A stretch of DNA of 22,520 bases from positions 1 to 22,520 of the forward strand of contig JAFUPT010000010.1 of the NCBI GenBank assembly GCA_017481065.1, read 5' to 3'. The DNA is from Clostridia bacterium (GTDB lineage: Bacteria; Bacillota_A; Clostridia; Christensenellales; Aristaeellaceae). Under the pieces are notes generated by a model, which had not been told where the DNA came from, ran no database searches, and worked only from the letters and a program-made list of their open reading frames with translations. Below, in pieces: positions 7,527 to 14,262 of the stretch (position 1 is the stretch's first letter; each line of letters opens with the position of its first letter). A program made the position numbers and the translations under genes.

Positions 7527-7967
7527 ATGAAACTGAAACGAATTGCCGCAATACTGATGCTCGCCCTTCTGCTGGTTTCCGGCATTGCCCAGGCCGCCAG
7601 CGCACAATGGATGAATGGTCTCGCCATGCAGGTGGTGAACGAAGTAAACATGGAGCGCAGCAAGCGCGGCCTCGGCGCCCTGACCATCGACCCGGCGCTC
7701 ACCGCCGCCGCAGAAACCCGCGCGCTGGAGATCGCCCGGAAATTCAGCCACACCCGCCCGGACGGCAGCAAATGGTCCACGGTGAGCAAGCTCGCCTACG
7801 GCGAAAACATCGCCCGCGGCCAGAAGACCGCCGACAAGGTGATGGCCGCGTGGATGACCTCCGACGGCCACCGCAGAAACATCCTGCGGGAGAGCTACGG
7901 CTCCATCGGCGTGGCCTGCGTGAAGGTGGGCAACATTTACCACTGGGTTCAGCTCTTTGGCAAATAA
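7527..7967 (+). CDS. Secreted CAP-domain (SCP/PR1-like) protein
   Basis: Small exported protein of 146 residues. Residues 1-26 form a signal peptide (two basic residues, a hydrophobic core AAILMLALLLVSGI, and an AQAASA cleavage region). The rest is a minimal CAP domain: the pocket residues H75 (FSHTRPDG), E93 (YGENIARG) and H115 (WMTSDGHRRNIL), then the family strand YGSIGVACVKVGNIYHWVQ. It resembles the YkwD/SafA-associated group of bacterial CAP proteins, whose activity is mostly unknown. No cell-wall anchor is fused to it, so it is probably secreted free. An AAAGGA ribosome binding site lies about 12 nt upstream of the ATG. It is monocistronic, ending in a terminator 3 nt after the stop. 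Confidence 0.92.
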   Translation: MKLKRIAAILMLALLLVSGIAQAASAQWMNGLAMQVVNEVNMERSKRGLGALTIDPALTAAAETRALEIARKFSHTRPDGSKWSTVSKLAYGENIARGQKTADKVMAAWMTSDGHRRNILRESYGSIGVACVKVGNIYHWVQLFGK

Positions 7968-7970
7968 TCC

Positions 7971-7999
7971 AATGGAGGGGAATATTCCCCTCCATTTTT
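7971..7999 (+). terminator. Rho-independent terminator after the CAP gene
   Basis: AATGGAGGGG pairs with CCCCTCCATT around a short AATATT centre, forming a 26-nt perfect palindrome. TTTTT follows at 7995-7999. Confidence 0.85.
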
Positions 8000-8229
8000 G
8001 GCATGCAAAGAAAACCTGATGATTTTCTTTGCACAGGAAAAGGACTGCGGAAATCTGAAAATCTCACGATTTTCCGGGCGATTTCCTGACGGAAGGTATT
8101 ATTTTTCTCCGCTTACGCTTCGAAAAAAACAAACGCGACGTACACGCCGCCGCGTTTGATTCTTTCCGGCTGCTCTGCGGCAGGTTTTCGGCTGCCTGCA
8201 ACGGGAGGAAATTCCCCTCCATTTCTGTT
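8000..8229. other. Hairpin-rich spacer between convergent genes
   Basis: No gene is supported here. Visible structures are an 11-bp stem TGCAAAGAAAA / TTTTCTTTGCA (8004-8033), nested stems GGAAATC/GATTTCC and GAAAATC/GATTTTC (8049-8086), AAACGCG/CGCGTTT (8131-8157), and a second, imperfect copy of the terminator palindrome, GGAGGAAATTCCCCTCCATT (about 8203-8222). The stretch therefore begins and ends with related GGAGGGGAAT-type palindromes. A 61-codon frame on the minus strand (8064-8249) has no family features. Confidence 0.5.
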
Positions 8230-9639
8230 TTACAGCTGCATCTGTTCATCCGCGACCATGTTGTTGATCCAGATGCCTTTTTGGATCAGGATGCCGGCGA
8301 TCACGCTCTTCACAACCTCCACCATCTGCACGCTGCCATACACAGCCACCACGCCAAGGCCGAGGAAATGGGTGGTAATATAGGCCACGGGCACGCACAG
8401 CAGCCAGGAACTGCCGGAATCAAAAAGGAAGGTGAGCACCGTCTTTCCGCCGGAGCGCAGCACGAAATAGCTGCAATGGCAGAAGGCACAGAAGGGCATG
8501 AAGCAGCCGAACACCCGCATGAAGCTGGAAGCCAGGCTGTGCACGCTGGCGGTGGTGTTGTACAGCCGGGGAATCGCGCCCGCGAGGGCAAAGAGCACCG
8601 CGCCGATGCACACGCTGATGAATACCGAGAAGGCCTGCAGCTTCACCGTGTGGTCTTTGGCCATTTCGATGCGGTTTGCGCCCAGGTCCTGGCCGACGAT
8701 GATCGCCGCCGCGCTGCCCATGGACAAGAATGCCACGCTGAACACATTGGTGATGGTGCTGGAAATATTCGTGGCAGCCACCACATCCAGGCCGTGCATG
8801 GAGTAAATCGCCGTCATTACCGCCTGCGCCACGGCCCACAGGATTTCGTTGATCATCAGGGGCGTGCCCTTCACCGTGATTTCCTTCACAATATGGCGCG
8901 GGATGCGCAGGGTGCGGTACAGGCCGCCGGCAAAGCGGAATCTATCGCTGTGGGTATGGGTGTAGACAGCTACGATGACCAGCTCCACATATCTGGACAG
9001 GATGGTGGCATATGCTGCGCCCTGCACGCCCAGATGGGGGAAGCCGAATTTGCCGAAGATCAGCAGGTAGTTAAACAGCAGGTTCACCAGCACGGCGGCG
9101 ATGCCCGCGAACATGGGCAGCCGGGTTTCGCCGGTTTCGCGCAGGGTGCTGGCATAGCACTGCACCAGCGCAAAGGGCGGCAGGCCTAGCAGCATGATGC
9201 GCAGATACTGCATGCCGAAATCCAGCGTGCGGGCCACGCGCTCCAGGTCCTGGGTATCATTCAGGTAGAGGGAGATCAGCTGCGGCCCTGCGCACAAAAA
9301 CAGCACGATGGCCATCACCGCGAACGCCAGCGCGGCATACAGCTTGTAGCGGTAACAGGCGCGCACGCCCTCCGTGTTCCCCGCGCCGTGGTACTGGGCG
9401 GCAAATATGCCCGCGCCCGACACCGCGCCAAAGATGGACAGGTTGAATACGAATATCAGCTGGTTGGCAACCGCCACGCCGGACATTTCCTCCGTGCCGA
9501 TGGCGCCCACCATCAAATTATCCAGCAGGCTTACAAAATTCGTGATCGCATTCTGCACAATGATGGGCACCACAACGGCCAGCACCATGACATAAAACGC
9601 CCGGTCACCGATCAATTTGCGGCGAAGGTTGTACAGCAT
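8230..9639 (-). CDS. MATE family efflux transporter
   Basis: Polytopic membrane protein of 469 residues with about 12 hydrophobic segments in two related halves, typical of MATE antiporters that export drugs or metabolites against Na+ or H+. Family signatures include PIIVQNAITNFVSLLDNLMVG near the N-terminus and, in the second half, KGTPLMINEILWAVAQAVMT and FSVAFLSMGSAAAIIVGQDLG. The start ATG at 9639 has GGAGG 12 nt upstream, a slightly long spacing. A candidate promoter is at 9674-9702. The last residues before the stop are VADEQMQL. Substrate is unknown. The second MATE gene at 12834 is a different subtype rather than a recent duplicate, judging by the low visible identity outside shared motifs. 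Confidence 0.93.
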   Translation of the reverse strand: MLYNLRRKLIGDRAFYVMVLAVVVPIIVQNAITNFVSLLDNLMVGAIGTEEMSGVAVANQLIFVFNLSIFGAVSGAGIFAAQYHGAGNTEGVRACYRYKLYAALAFAVMAIVLFLCAGPQLISLYLNDTQDLERVARTLDFGMQYLRIMLLGLPPFALVQCYASTLRETGETRLPMFAGIAAVLVNLLFNYLLIFGKFGFPHLGVQGAAYATILSRYVELVIVAVYTHTHSDRFRFAGGLYRTLRIPRHIVKEITVKGTPLMINEILWAVAQAVMTAIYSMHGLDVVAATNISSTITNVFSVAFLSMGSAAAIIVGQDLGANRIEMAKDHTVKLQAFSVFISVCIGAVLFALAGAIPRLYNTTASVHSLASSFMRVFGCFMPFCAFCHCSYFVLRSGGKTVLTFLFDSGSSWLLCVPVAYITTHFLGLGVVAVYGSVQMVEVVKSVIAGILIQKGIWINNMVADEQMQL

Positions 9640-9673
9640 AATCTATTTTTACCTCCGATTGTTCAGTCACTGT

Positions 9674-9702
9674 ATCCTATCATTTTGTGGAAAAACGGGC
9701 AA
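9674..9702 (-). promoter_or_regulatory. Candidate promoter of the first MATE gene
   Basis: On the minus strand TTGCCC (9702-9697) and TAGGAT (9679-9674) are 17 bp apart, each matching consensus at 4 of 6 positions. Confidence 0.35.
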
Positions 9703-9776
9703 GGGAGAATAGGTAAAATAGATGTTTGGGGAAGAATGCCGGGAAGCTGCCCCGGCAAATTCATATCACGTTCATC

Positions 9777-9850
9777 GTAGGGGCGATCCTATGTGATCGC
9801 CCGCAAAAGGAATACCTGTTGGACGGGCGCACACACAGGTGCGCCCCTAC
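9777..9850. repeat. 74-bp MITE-like element with terminal inverted repeats
   Basis: The ends are perfect 9-bp inverted repeats, GTAGGGGCG (9777-9785) and CGCCCCTAC (9842-9850). Inside are two hairpins, GGGCGATC/GATCGCCC (loop CTATGT) and GGGCGCAC/GTGCGCCC (loop ACACAG), which share the GGGCG start. It encodes nothing. The gap from 9640 to 10031 otherwise holds a GCCGGG/CCCGGC stem (9739-9757), an (AT)n tract and the leader of the next gene. I recall similar elements as common in gut Clostridia. Confidence 0.7.
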
Positions 9851-9901
9851 TTATGCCGGAAGCAAAGGCTTCCCCCTCCGAGCTTCTTGTAATATTTGCC
9901 A

Positions 9902-9937
9902 CGGTTTTATAACAGAATATATATATATATATAACCG
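9902..9937. repeat. (AT)n tract in an imperfect inverted repeat
   Basis: A 17-nt run of alternating A and T (9917-9933) is flanked by CGGTT (9902-9906) and AACCG (9933-9937), which could pair. It lies about 95 bp upstream of the SipW-type gene and may affect its expression or be slippage-prone. Confidence 0.6.
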
Positions 9938-10031
9938 CAACATTTTATCTTTTTAAGAAATATGAAAAATGATAAAATATAGCGTAACTTGTACGGAAAC
10001 TTGGCAAATTTTTGAACAGGAGGGTTTTCCC

Positions 10032-11732
10032 ATGAAGTCTATCCTTGCAAATAGGCGCATACTGGCTTTCGCCGTCGCGCTTGTAATTCTCGTCGCCTCC
10101 TCCGTCGGCGGCACCATCGCATGGTTCACCGATACGGTTGCCAGCGATTCCAACATCATCAAAGCCGGCAAGCTGGATGTTGAGATGTACTATGCCGATG
10201 GTTCCGCCGCAGTTCCCACCTCCGAAGATGGCGTCTGGGAGGACGCTTCCAAAGGCGCCATCTTCAATTATGACAAGTGGGAACCCGGCTACACCGAAGC
10301 CCGCCACATCAAGATCGAGAATAAGGGCAATTTGGCATTCAATTATCAGCTGACCATCGCCACCAGCGGCAGGGCTCCCGCCGGTTGGAAACCGAAGCTG
10401 GCGGACGTTATTGATGTATACTTCCTCGATCCCGCCGTTCAGGTTGCAAACCGTGCCGCGCTACAGGATTATACCCCCGTAGGCACGCTCAGCCAGGTAC
10501 TCGATGGCATGCCGGCAAATACGTCCGGCGTACTGCTTCCTGCCGATTCTGTCGATACCACTCTGCCCGTGGGCGAAGTAACTGTCACCGTAGCCCTCAA
10601 GATGCAGGAATCTGCCGGCAACGATTATCAGAACCTCTCCCTCGGCGATGATTTTACCGTACAGCTCCTTGCCACGCAGCTCGCCTATGAAGAAGATAAT
10701 TTCGGCAGCGATTACGATGCAGACTCCGTAAAGACCTTGAGCATCTCCGGCGAAACCACCTCCGAAGCCGTTGCCGCATCCCTCAAGGATACCGATGGCA
10801 TGATTCTGACGGGCGAAGGTATTGAGAGCACCATGATCCTTTCCAGCGGAGACACGGTTGAGGCAGATAACCTGACGATTACTGACCTGACCATTAAAGC
10901 CGATACCACCGCTGGTCAGACCACTTTCGCCGTATCTGGCGACAACACAACCGTGGAAGATGCAGCTGTCAGCACGATTATCGACGGTGAATATGGCCCT
11001 TCCACCACCAATTACGGCTTACAAATTGCCGGTGCGAATACCACAATCAAAGGTACTACCTTCACCGGCGGCGGAAATTCCGCGCTCCATATCTCTTCTT
11101 CCGATACCGCTGAATCCGTAACAACCATCGAGAACTGCAAGTTCGAAACTTACATCAACAAGATATCTTATGTAGATGATAAAGGCGAAACGCAAACCTT
11201 TACAAATGCCATAGGCGGTGCCGGTATCCGATTTACTGGTTTGAACGGCACGCTGAACATTACTGGGACTACCTTTAACTGTGGGACAGGTTACGGTTCA
11301 CAGGATTCCATCGGCGGCGCCTTGTATGTGGGTAAAATGTCCGGCACTGCTTCCGGCAAAATCAATATTACAGATTCGACCATCAATACCCAAACTTCCT
11401 CGATCTTCAATGTAATCGAAGCAAACTTCAAAAATGTTGTGATCGGCAATGGGTGGGCAAATGCATGGACATACGCCTCCGAAAATGATACCCTGTACTT
11501 CCAGCTCAAAGCCTCCAACGGCGCAAAATTTGAAAACTGCCATTTCACCGGCAAGGTACAGTTCCAAAATGGCAGCAATTCCATCACCTTTATAAACTGC
11601 ACCTATGGCGAGGGCGAAACCAAGACACCCATTACTTCCGACTACTTGAATTCCAATGATTGCTGGTTTACCCGGGCATCCGGTTCGACTGGCTCCCTTA
11701 CCGCCACCTACAACGACTCGTCCGCCAGCTAA
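10032..11732 (+). CDS. SipW-dependent-type signal peptide protein with beta-helix region
   Basis: Predicted exported surface or matrix protein of 566 residues. Residues 1-35 form a SipW-class signal peptide (basic start, hydrophobic core ILAFAVALVILVASS, then GGTIAWFTDT), the class used by TasA and CalY and cut by the ER-type peptidase SipW; no sipW lies in this window. A TasA/CalY-like beta domain follows (IIKAGKLDVEMYY, HIKIENKGNLAFNYQL). From about residue 240 to 560 there are short beta repeats of the pectate-lyase-like parallel helix type (NTTIKGTTFTGGGNSALHIS, TIENCKF, LNITGTTFNCGTG, FENCHFTG, ITFINCTYG). There is no sortase motif. The ATG at 10032 has GGAGGG 9 nt upstream; an in-frame start at 9969 lacks a ribosome site. 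The gene looks less GC-rich than its neighbours. A structural or adhesive role is inferred. Confidence 0.85.
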   Translation: MKSILANRRILAFAVALVILVASSVGGTIAWFTDTVASDSNIIKAGKLDVEMYYADGSAAVPTSEDGVWEDASKGAIFNYDKWEPGYTEARHIKIENKGNLAFNYQLTIATSGRAPAGWKPKLADVIDVYFLDPAVQVANRAALQDYTPVGTLSQVLDGMPANTSGVLLPADSVDTTLPVGEVTVTVALKMQESAGNDYQNLSLGDDFTVQLLATQLAYEEDNFGSDYDADSVKTLSISGETTSEAVAASLKDTDGMILTGEGIESTMILSSGDTVEADNLTITDLTIKADTTAGQTTFAVSGDNTTVEDAAVSTIIDGEYGPSTTNYGLQIAGANTTIKGTTFTGGGNSALHISSSDTAESVTTIENCKFETYINKISYVDDKGETQTFTNAIGGAGIRFTGLNGTLNITGTTFNCGTGYGSQDSIGGALYVGKMSGTASGKINITDSTINTQTSSIFNVIEANFKNVVIGNGWANAWTYASENDTLYFQLKASNGAKFENCHFTGKVQFQNGSNSITFINCTYGEGETKTPITSDYLNSNDCWFTRASGSTGSLTATYNDSSAS

Positions 11733-11740
11733 CACTTGCT

Positions 11741-11760
11741 CCTTCTCCTCAAGGAGAAGG
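11741..11760. repeat. Short hairpin repeat (type B)
   Basis: CCTTCTCCT pairs with AGGAGAAGG around a CA centre. It is related to the CTTCTCC..GAGGAG part of 4075-4131 and lies 9 nt after the stop of the SipW-type gene. Confidence 0.5.
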
Positions 11761-11784
11761 CAGGGTTTCTGTTCAACAATAATT

Positions 11785-11811
11785 AAAGGCACGCAAATGC
11801 GTGCCTTTTTT
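11785..11811 (+). terminator. Rho-independent terminator
   Basis: AAAGGCACGC pairs with GCGTGCCTTT around AAAT, followed by a T run to 11811. It ends the SipW-type gene. Confidence 0.88.
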
Positions 11812-11818
11812 GAGGGGT

Positions 11819-11874
11819 GCAGGGGGAATCATTCCCCCTGCCAGGGATTCTTAAGGGACAGAGTCCCTTAAGCG
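11819..11874. repeat. Two-hairpin dispersed repeat (type A)
   Basis: GCAGGGGGAA/TTCCCCCTGC (11819-11841) and TTAAGGGAC/GTCCCTTAA (11851-11871) are both perfect stems with 3-nt loops. The second half aligns with 4193-4224. It sits just downstream of the DUF11 gene and may also end transcription or stabilise the 3' end. Confidence 0.6.
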
Positions 11875-11882
11875 CAACCCGC

Positions 11883-12719
11883 TCACAGCGTACCCGTAAT
11901 TTTCAGGGTGCTTACGCCGGGAACGAGGCTCCACACGCCGTTGGCGGGATCCTGGGTATAGGTGGCGGCGGGCACGGTGATCTGTCCGGCGATGGTGGTG
12001 AACAGGCCGGTGGACTGGTTGTAGGTGTAATTGGTGGGGCTGGTCCAGGGCGCGCCGTTGAAGGTGACGCCGGTGATATTGAGGATGGGGTTGAAGATAT
12101 CGGTGATGATCACGTTATCGGTGGCGACGGCCGGGGCATTGCCGGTATTCTGGATGGTGAGGGTATAGCTGATGGGCTGGCCCTCCATCACGGAATCCGG
12201 GCAGATGGTTTCGGTGATGCTCAGCTGCACGCCGCACTCCCGGGATACCATGCCGTTTACGCGGATGGGGGTGGTCACGCCCGCGCCGCTGATGCAGGCA
12301 ACGTTGGAGATGACGCCGTCGCAGTCCAGCGGGGCATATTCATTCACCCGGGCGGCGTAGATCACGAGGGTATTTCCGCCGGCGGGCACATCGATGCCGG
12401 AGATGAAGAGATCGGTGCCGAGGGATACATCGGGGGCGTACTGGAGCACGCTGTTGATATAATAGCGCACGGAACCTTCGATATAATCCAGCGGAACCAG
12501 GGCGGTATTGTTGAAGCTGTACGCGCCGAGGTTATCGGTGATGGTGAGGTTTTCGAAATCGGAATTGCCGGAATTGTTGATGCTGATTACATAGGTTACG
12601 ATGTCGCCGGGATTATAATTGGAAGCGACGGCGGTTTTGGCGGCGGTGAGGGCTTCCTCCAGGTTGGCCTGGGCGACGTTGGAAGAGGTGGTGATATTAT
12701 TATAAGTCATCGTTGCCAT
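11883..12719 (-). CDS. DUF11-domain protein without a signal peptide
   Basis: Predicted 278-residue protein with two DUF11 (TIGR01451-type) beta modules: one at about residues 37-140 (YNPGDIVTYVISINNSGNSD, then LTITDNLGAYSF) and one at about 165-278 (VMEGQPISYTLTIQNTGNAP, then VIITDIFNPILNITGVTF). DUF11 proteins are normally cell-surface or matrix proteins with tandem modules. The N-terminus MATMTYNNITTSSNV has no hydrophobic signal sequence and the C-terminus no anchor. GGGAGG lies about 9-10 nt upstream of the ATG. It is convergent with the SipW-type surface protein. Because export is not visible, assembly on the spore or release by lysis is possible; that is inference. The DUF11 match is by recognisable motifs, not by search. 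Confidence 0.8.
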   Translation of the reverse strand: MATMTYNNITTSSNVAQANLEEALTAAKTAVASNYNPGDIVTYVISINNSGNSDFENLTITDNLGAYSFNNTALVPLDYIEGSVRYYINSVLQYAPDVSLGTDLFISGIDVPAGGNTLVIYAARVNEYAPLDCDGVISNVACISGAGVTTPIRVNGMVSRECGVQLSITETICPDSVMEGQPISYTLTIQNTGNAPAVATDNVIITDIFNPILNITGVTFNGAPWTSPTNYTYNQSTGLFTTIAGQITVPAATYTQDPANGVWSLVPGVSTLKITGTL

Positions 12720-12833
12720 GAGAACATTCCTCCCTTGAAAAAAGGTGCTGCATAGGCGCTCATTTTCAGGGTATGCCGGCGGATAAGAATGGGCTCAGCA
12801 GCCAGAATAAATAAAAAGACGGAGGATAAAACC

Positions 12834-14186
12834 ATGCTGCTGACCAGGGACAGGGAATTTTACCGGCGGCTGGCTGCGCTGGCGGTTCCGGTGGCGCTGC
12901 AAAACCTGATGACCTTCGCCGTGGGCTTTGCAGGGAACCTGATGGTGGGCCGGCTGGGAGACGCCGCCGTTTCGGGCGTATATGTTGGAAACCAGGTGCA
13001 GACCCTGCTGCAATTCTTTTCCGGCGGCATAGAGGGCACGCTGCTGATTCTCGCCTCCCGGCGCTGGGGCGGGCGGGATATGGATGGCGTGCGGCGCGTG
13101 AGCGCTGCCGCGCTGCTGCTCACCTTGTCCTTTGCCGGGCTGCTGACGGCCACCTGCGCAATCTTTCCCGGCTGGGTAGCGGGGTTGTTTGCCAGGGATG
13201 CGGAGGTGGCCGCCGCCGGCAGCGGATACCTGCGCATCGCCTGCTTTTCCTATCTGTTTTTCTGCGCCAACCAGGCGCTGACCGCCGCGCTGCGCAGCGT
13301 GGAAAAAGCCCGGGTGGGCATGGTGGTTTCCGGCCTTTCCCTGGCGGTAAACGTGGGGCTGAGCTACCTGCTGATCTTCGGAAGGCTGGGATTTCCCCGG
13401 CTGGACGTGGCCGGCGCGGCCATCGCCGCGCTGGTTACCCGCATATTTGAATTATCCGCCACAGCCTTCTACCTGCTGCGCTTTGATAAACGGCTGAAAC
13501 TACAGCCGCGCAGCCTGCTGTATCCGGGAATGGAATGCTTCCGGCAGTTCATCCGCTGCGGCGCGCCCATCACCGGCGGCCAGCTGATCTGGAGCGCGAA
13601 TATGCTTTTCAGCTCCGCCATACTCGGCAGGTTTGACGCCAGCGTGATCGCTGCGGCCAGCGTGGCAAACAGCATGAGCGGCCTCGCCTATGTGGCCATG
13701 AACGGCGCGTCCACCGCCGTGGGCGTGATCACCGGAAAGACCGTGGGAGCCGGGGATTTGGAGAAGGTGAAGGAATATGCCCGGACCGTCCAGCTGCTGT
13801 TCATCCTGCTGGGATTCGCCACGGCGGCGCTGGTGCTGCTGATCCGCAGGCCGTTTATTTCCCTGTTTTTGAATATCACCCCGGATGCGGCGGGGCATGC
13901 CGCGCGCTTCATCGCCGTGCTGGCCATCACCATGATCGGCACCTGCTACCAGCAGGCGGGCTTTACCGGGCTGGTGAAGGCGGGCGGCGATGTGGGCTTC
14001 GTGTTCCGGATGGACGCGGTATTCGTTTTCCTGCTGGTGCTCCCGGCCGCGCTGATCGCCCGGAGGCTGGGGGCCGCGCCGTGGATTGTGTACGCCTGCC
14101 TGAAATGCGACCAGATCCTCAAATGCCCGGTGGCGTCAGTGAAGATCAACCGCTTCAATTGGATCAGGCCGCTGCATGAACCCTAA
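12834..14186 (+). CDS. MATE family efflux transporter
   Basis: Multidrug and toxin extrusion type antiporter in the cytoplasmic membrane, 450 residues, about 12 transmembrane segments. Signatures include ALAVPVALQNLMTFAVGFAG and NLMVGRLGDAAVSG near the N-terminus, and FIRCGAPITGGQLIWSANML and AMNGASTAVGVITGKTVGAG in the second half. The ATG at 12834 is preferred over the in-frame start at 12789 because GGAGGA (12821-12826) stands 7-8 nt before it. The C-terminus (CLKCDQILKCPVASVKINRF) is basic and cysteine-containing, as in several clostridial MATE proteins. It is divergent from the DUF11 gene. The substrate cannot be inferred. No terminator is seen before the strong promoter at 14195. Confidence 0.93.
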   Translation: MLLTRDREFYRRLAALAVPVALQNLMTFAVGFAGNLMVGRLGDAAVSGVYVGNQVQTLLQFFSGGIEGTLLILASRRWGGRDMDGVRRVSAAALLLTLSFAGLLTATCAIFPGWVAGLFARDAEVAAAGSGYLRIACFSYLFFCANQALTAALRSVEKARVGMVVSGLSLAVNVGLSYLLIFGRLGFPRLDVAGAAIAALVTRIFELSATAFYLLRFDKRLKLQPRSLLYPGMECFRQFIRCGAPITGGQLIWSANMLFSSAILGRFDASVIAAASVANSMSGLAYVAMNGASTAVGVITGKTVGAGDLEKVKEYARTVQLLFILLGFATAALVLLIRRPFISLFLNITPDAAGHAARFIAVLAITMIGTCYQQAGFTGLVKAGGDVGFVFRMDAVFVFLLVLPAALIARRLGAAPWIVYACLKCDQILKCPVASVKINRFNWIRPLHEP

Positions 14187-14194
14187 TTGCCAAA

Positions 14195-14224
14195 TTGACA
14201 CTCATATTCCTTTCATGTTATAAT
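14195..14224 (+). promoter_or_regulatory. Consensus sigma-A promoter
   Basis: TTGACA (14195-14200) and TATAAT (14219-14224) both match consensus perfectly, 18 bp apart, and TGT before the -10 makes it an extended -10 as well. It starts only 9 bp after the MATE stop and drives the large Ig-like/MBL gene. Confidence 0.9.
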
Positions 14225-14262
14225 TTGTGAGATGCAACAAATGGAAATTCGGAGGGAAACGA

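Noticed and set aside
8064..8249. A 61-codon minus-strand frame in the hairpin-rich spacer
   Set aside because: It overlaps the end of the MATE gene, has no ribosome site and encodes a basic sequence unlike any family I recognise.
9969..10031. An earlier ATG in frame with the SipW-type protein
   Set aside because: It would put 21 residues before the signal peptide and lacks a ribosome site, whereas GGAGGG precedes 10032 at good spacing.
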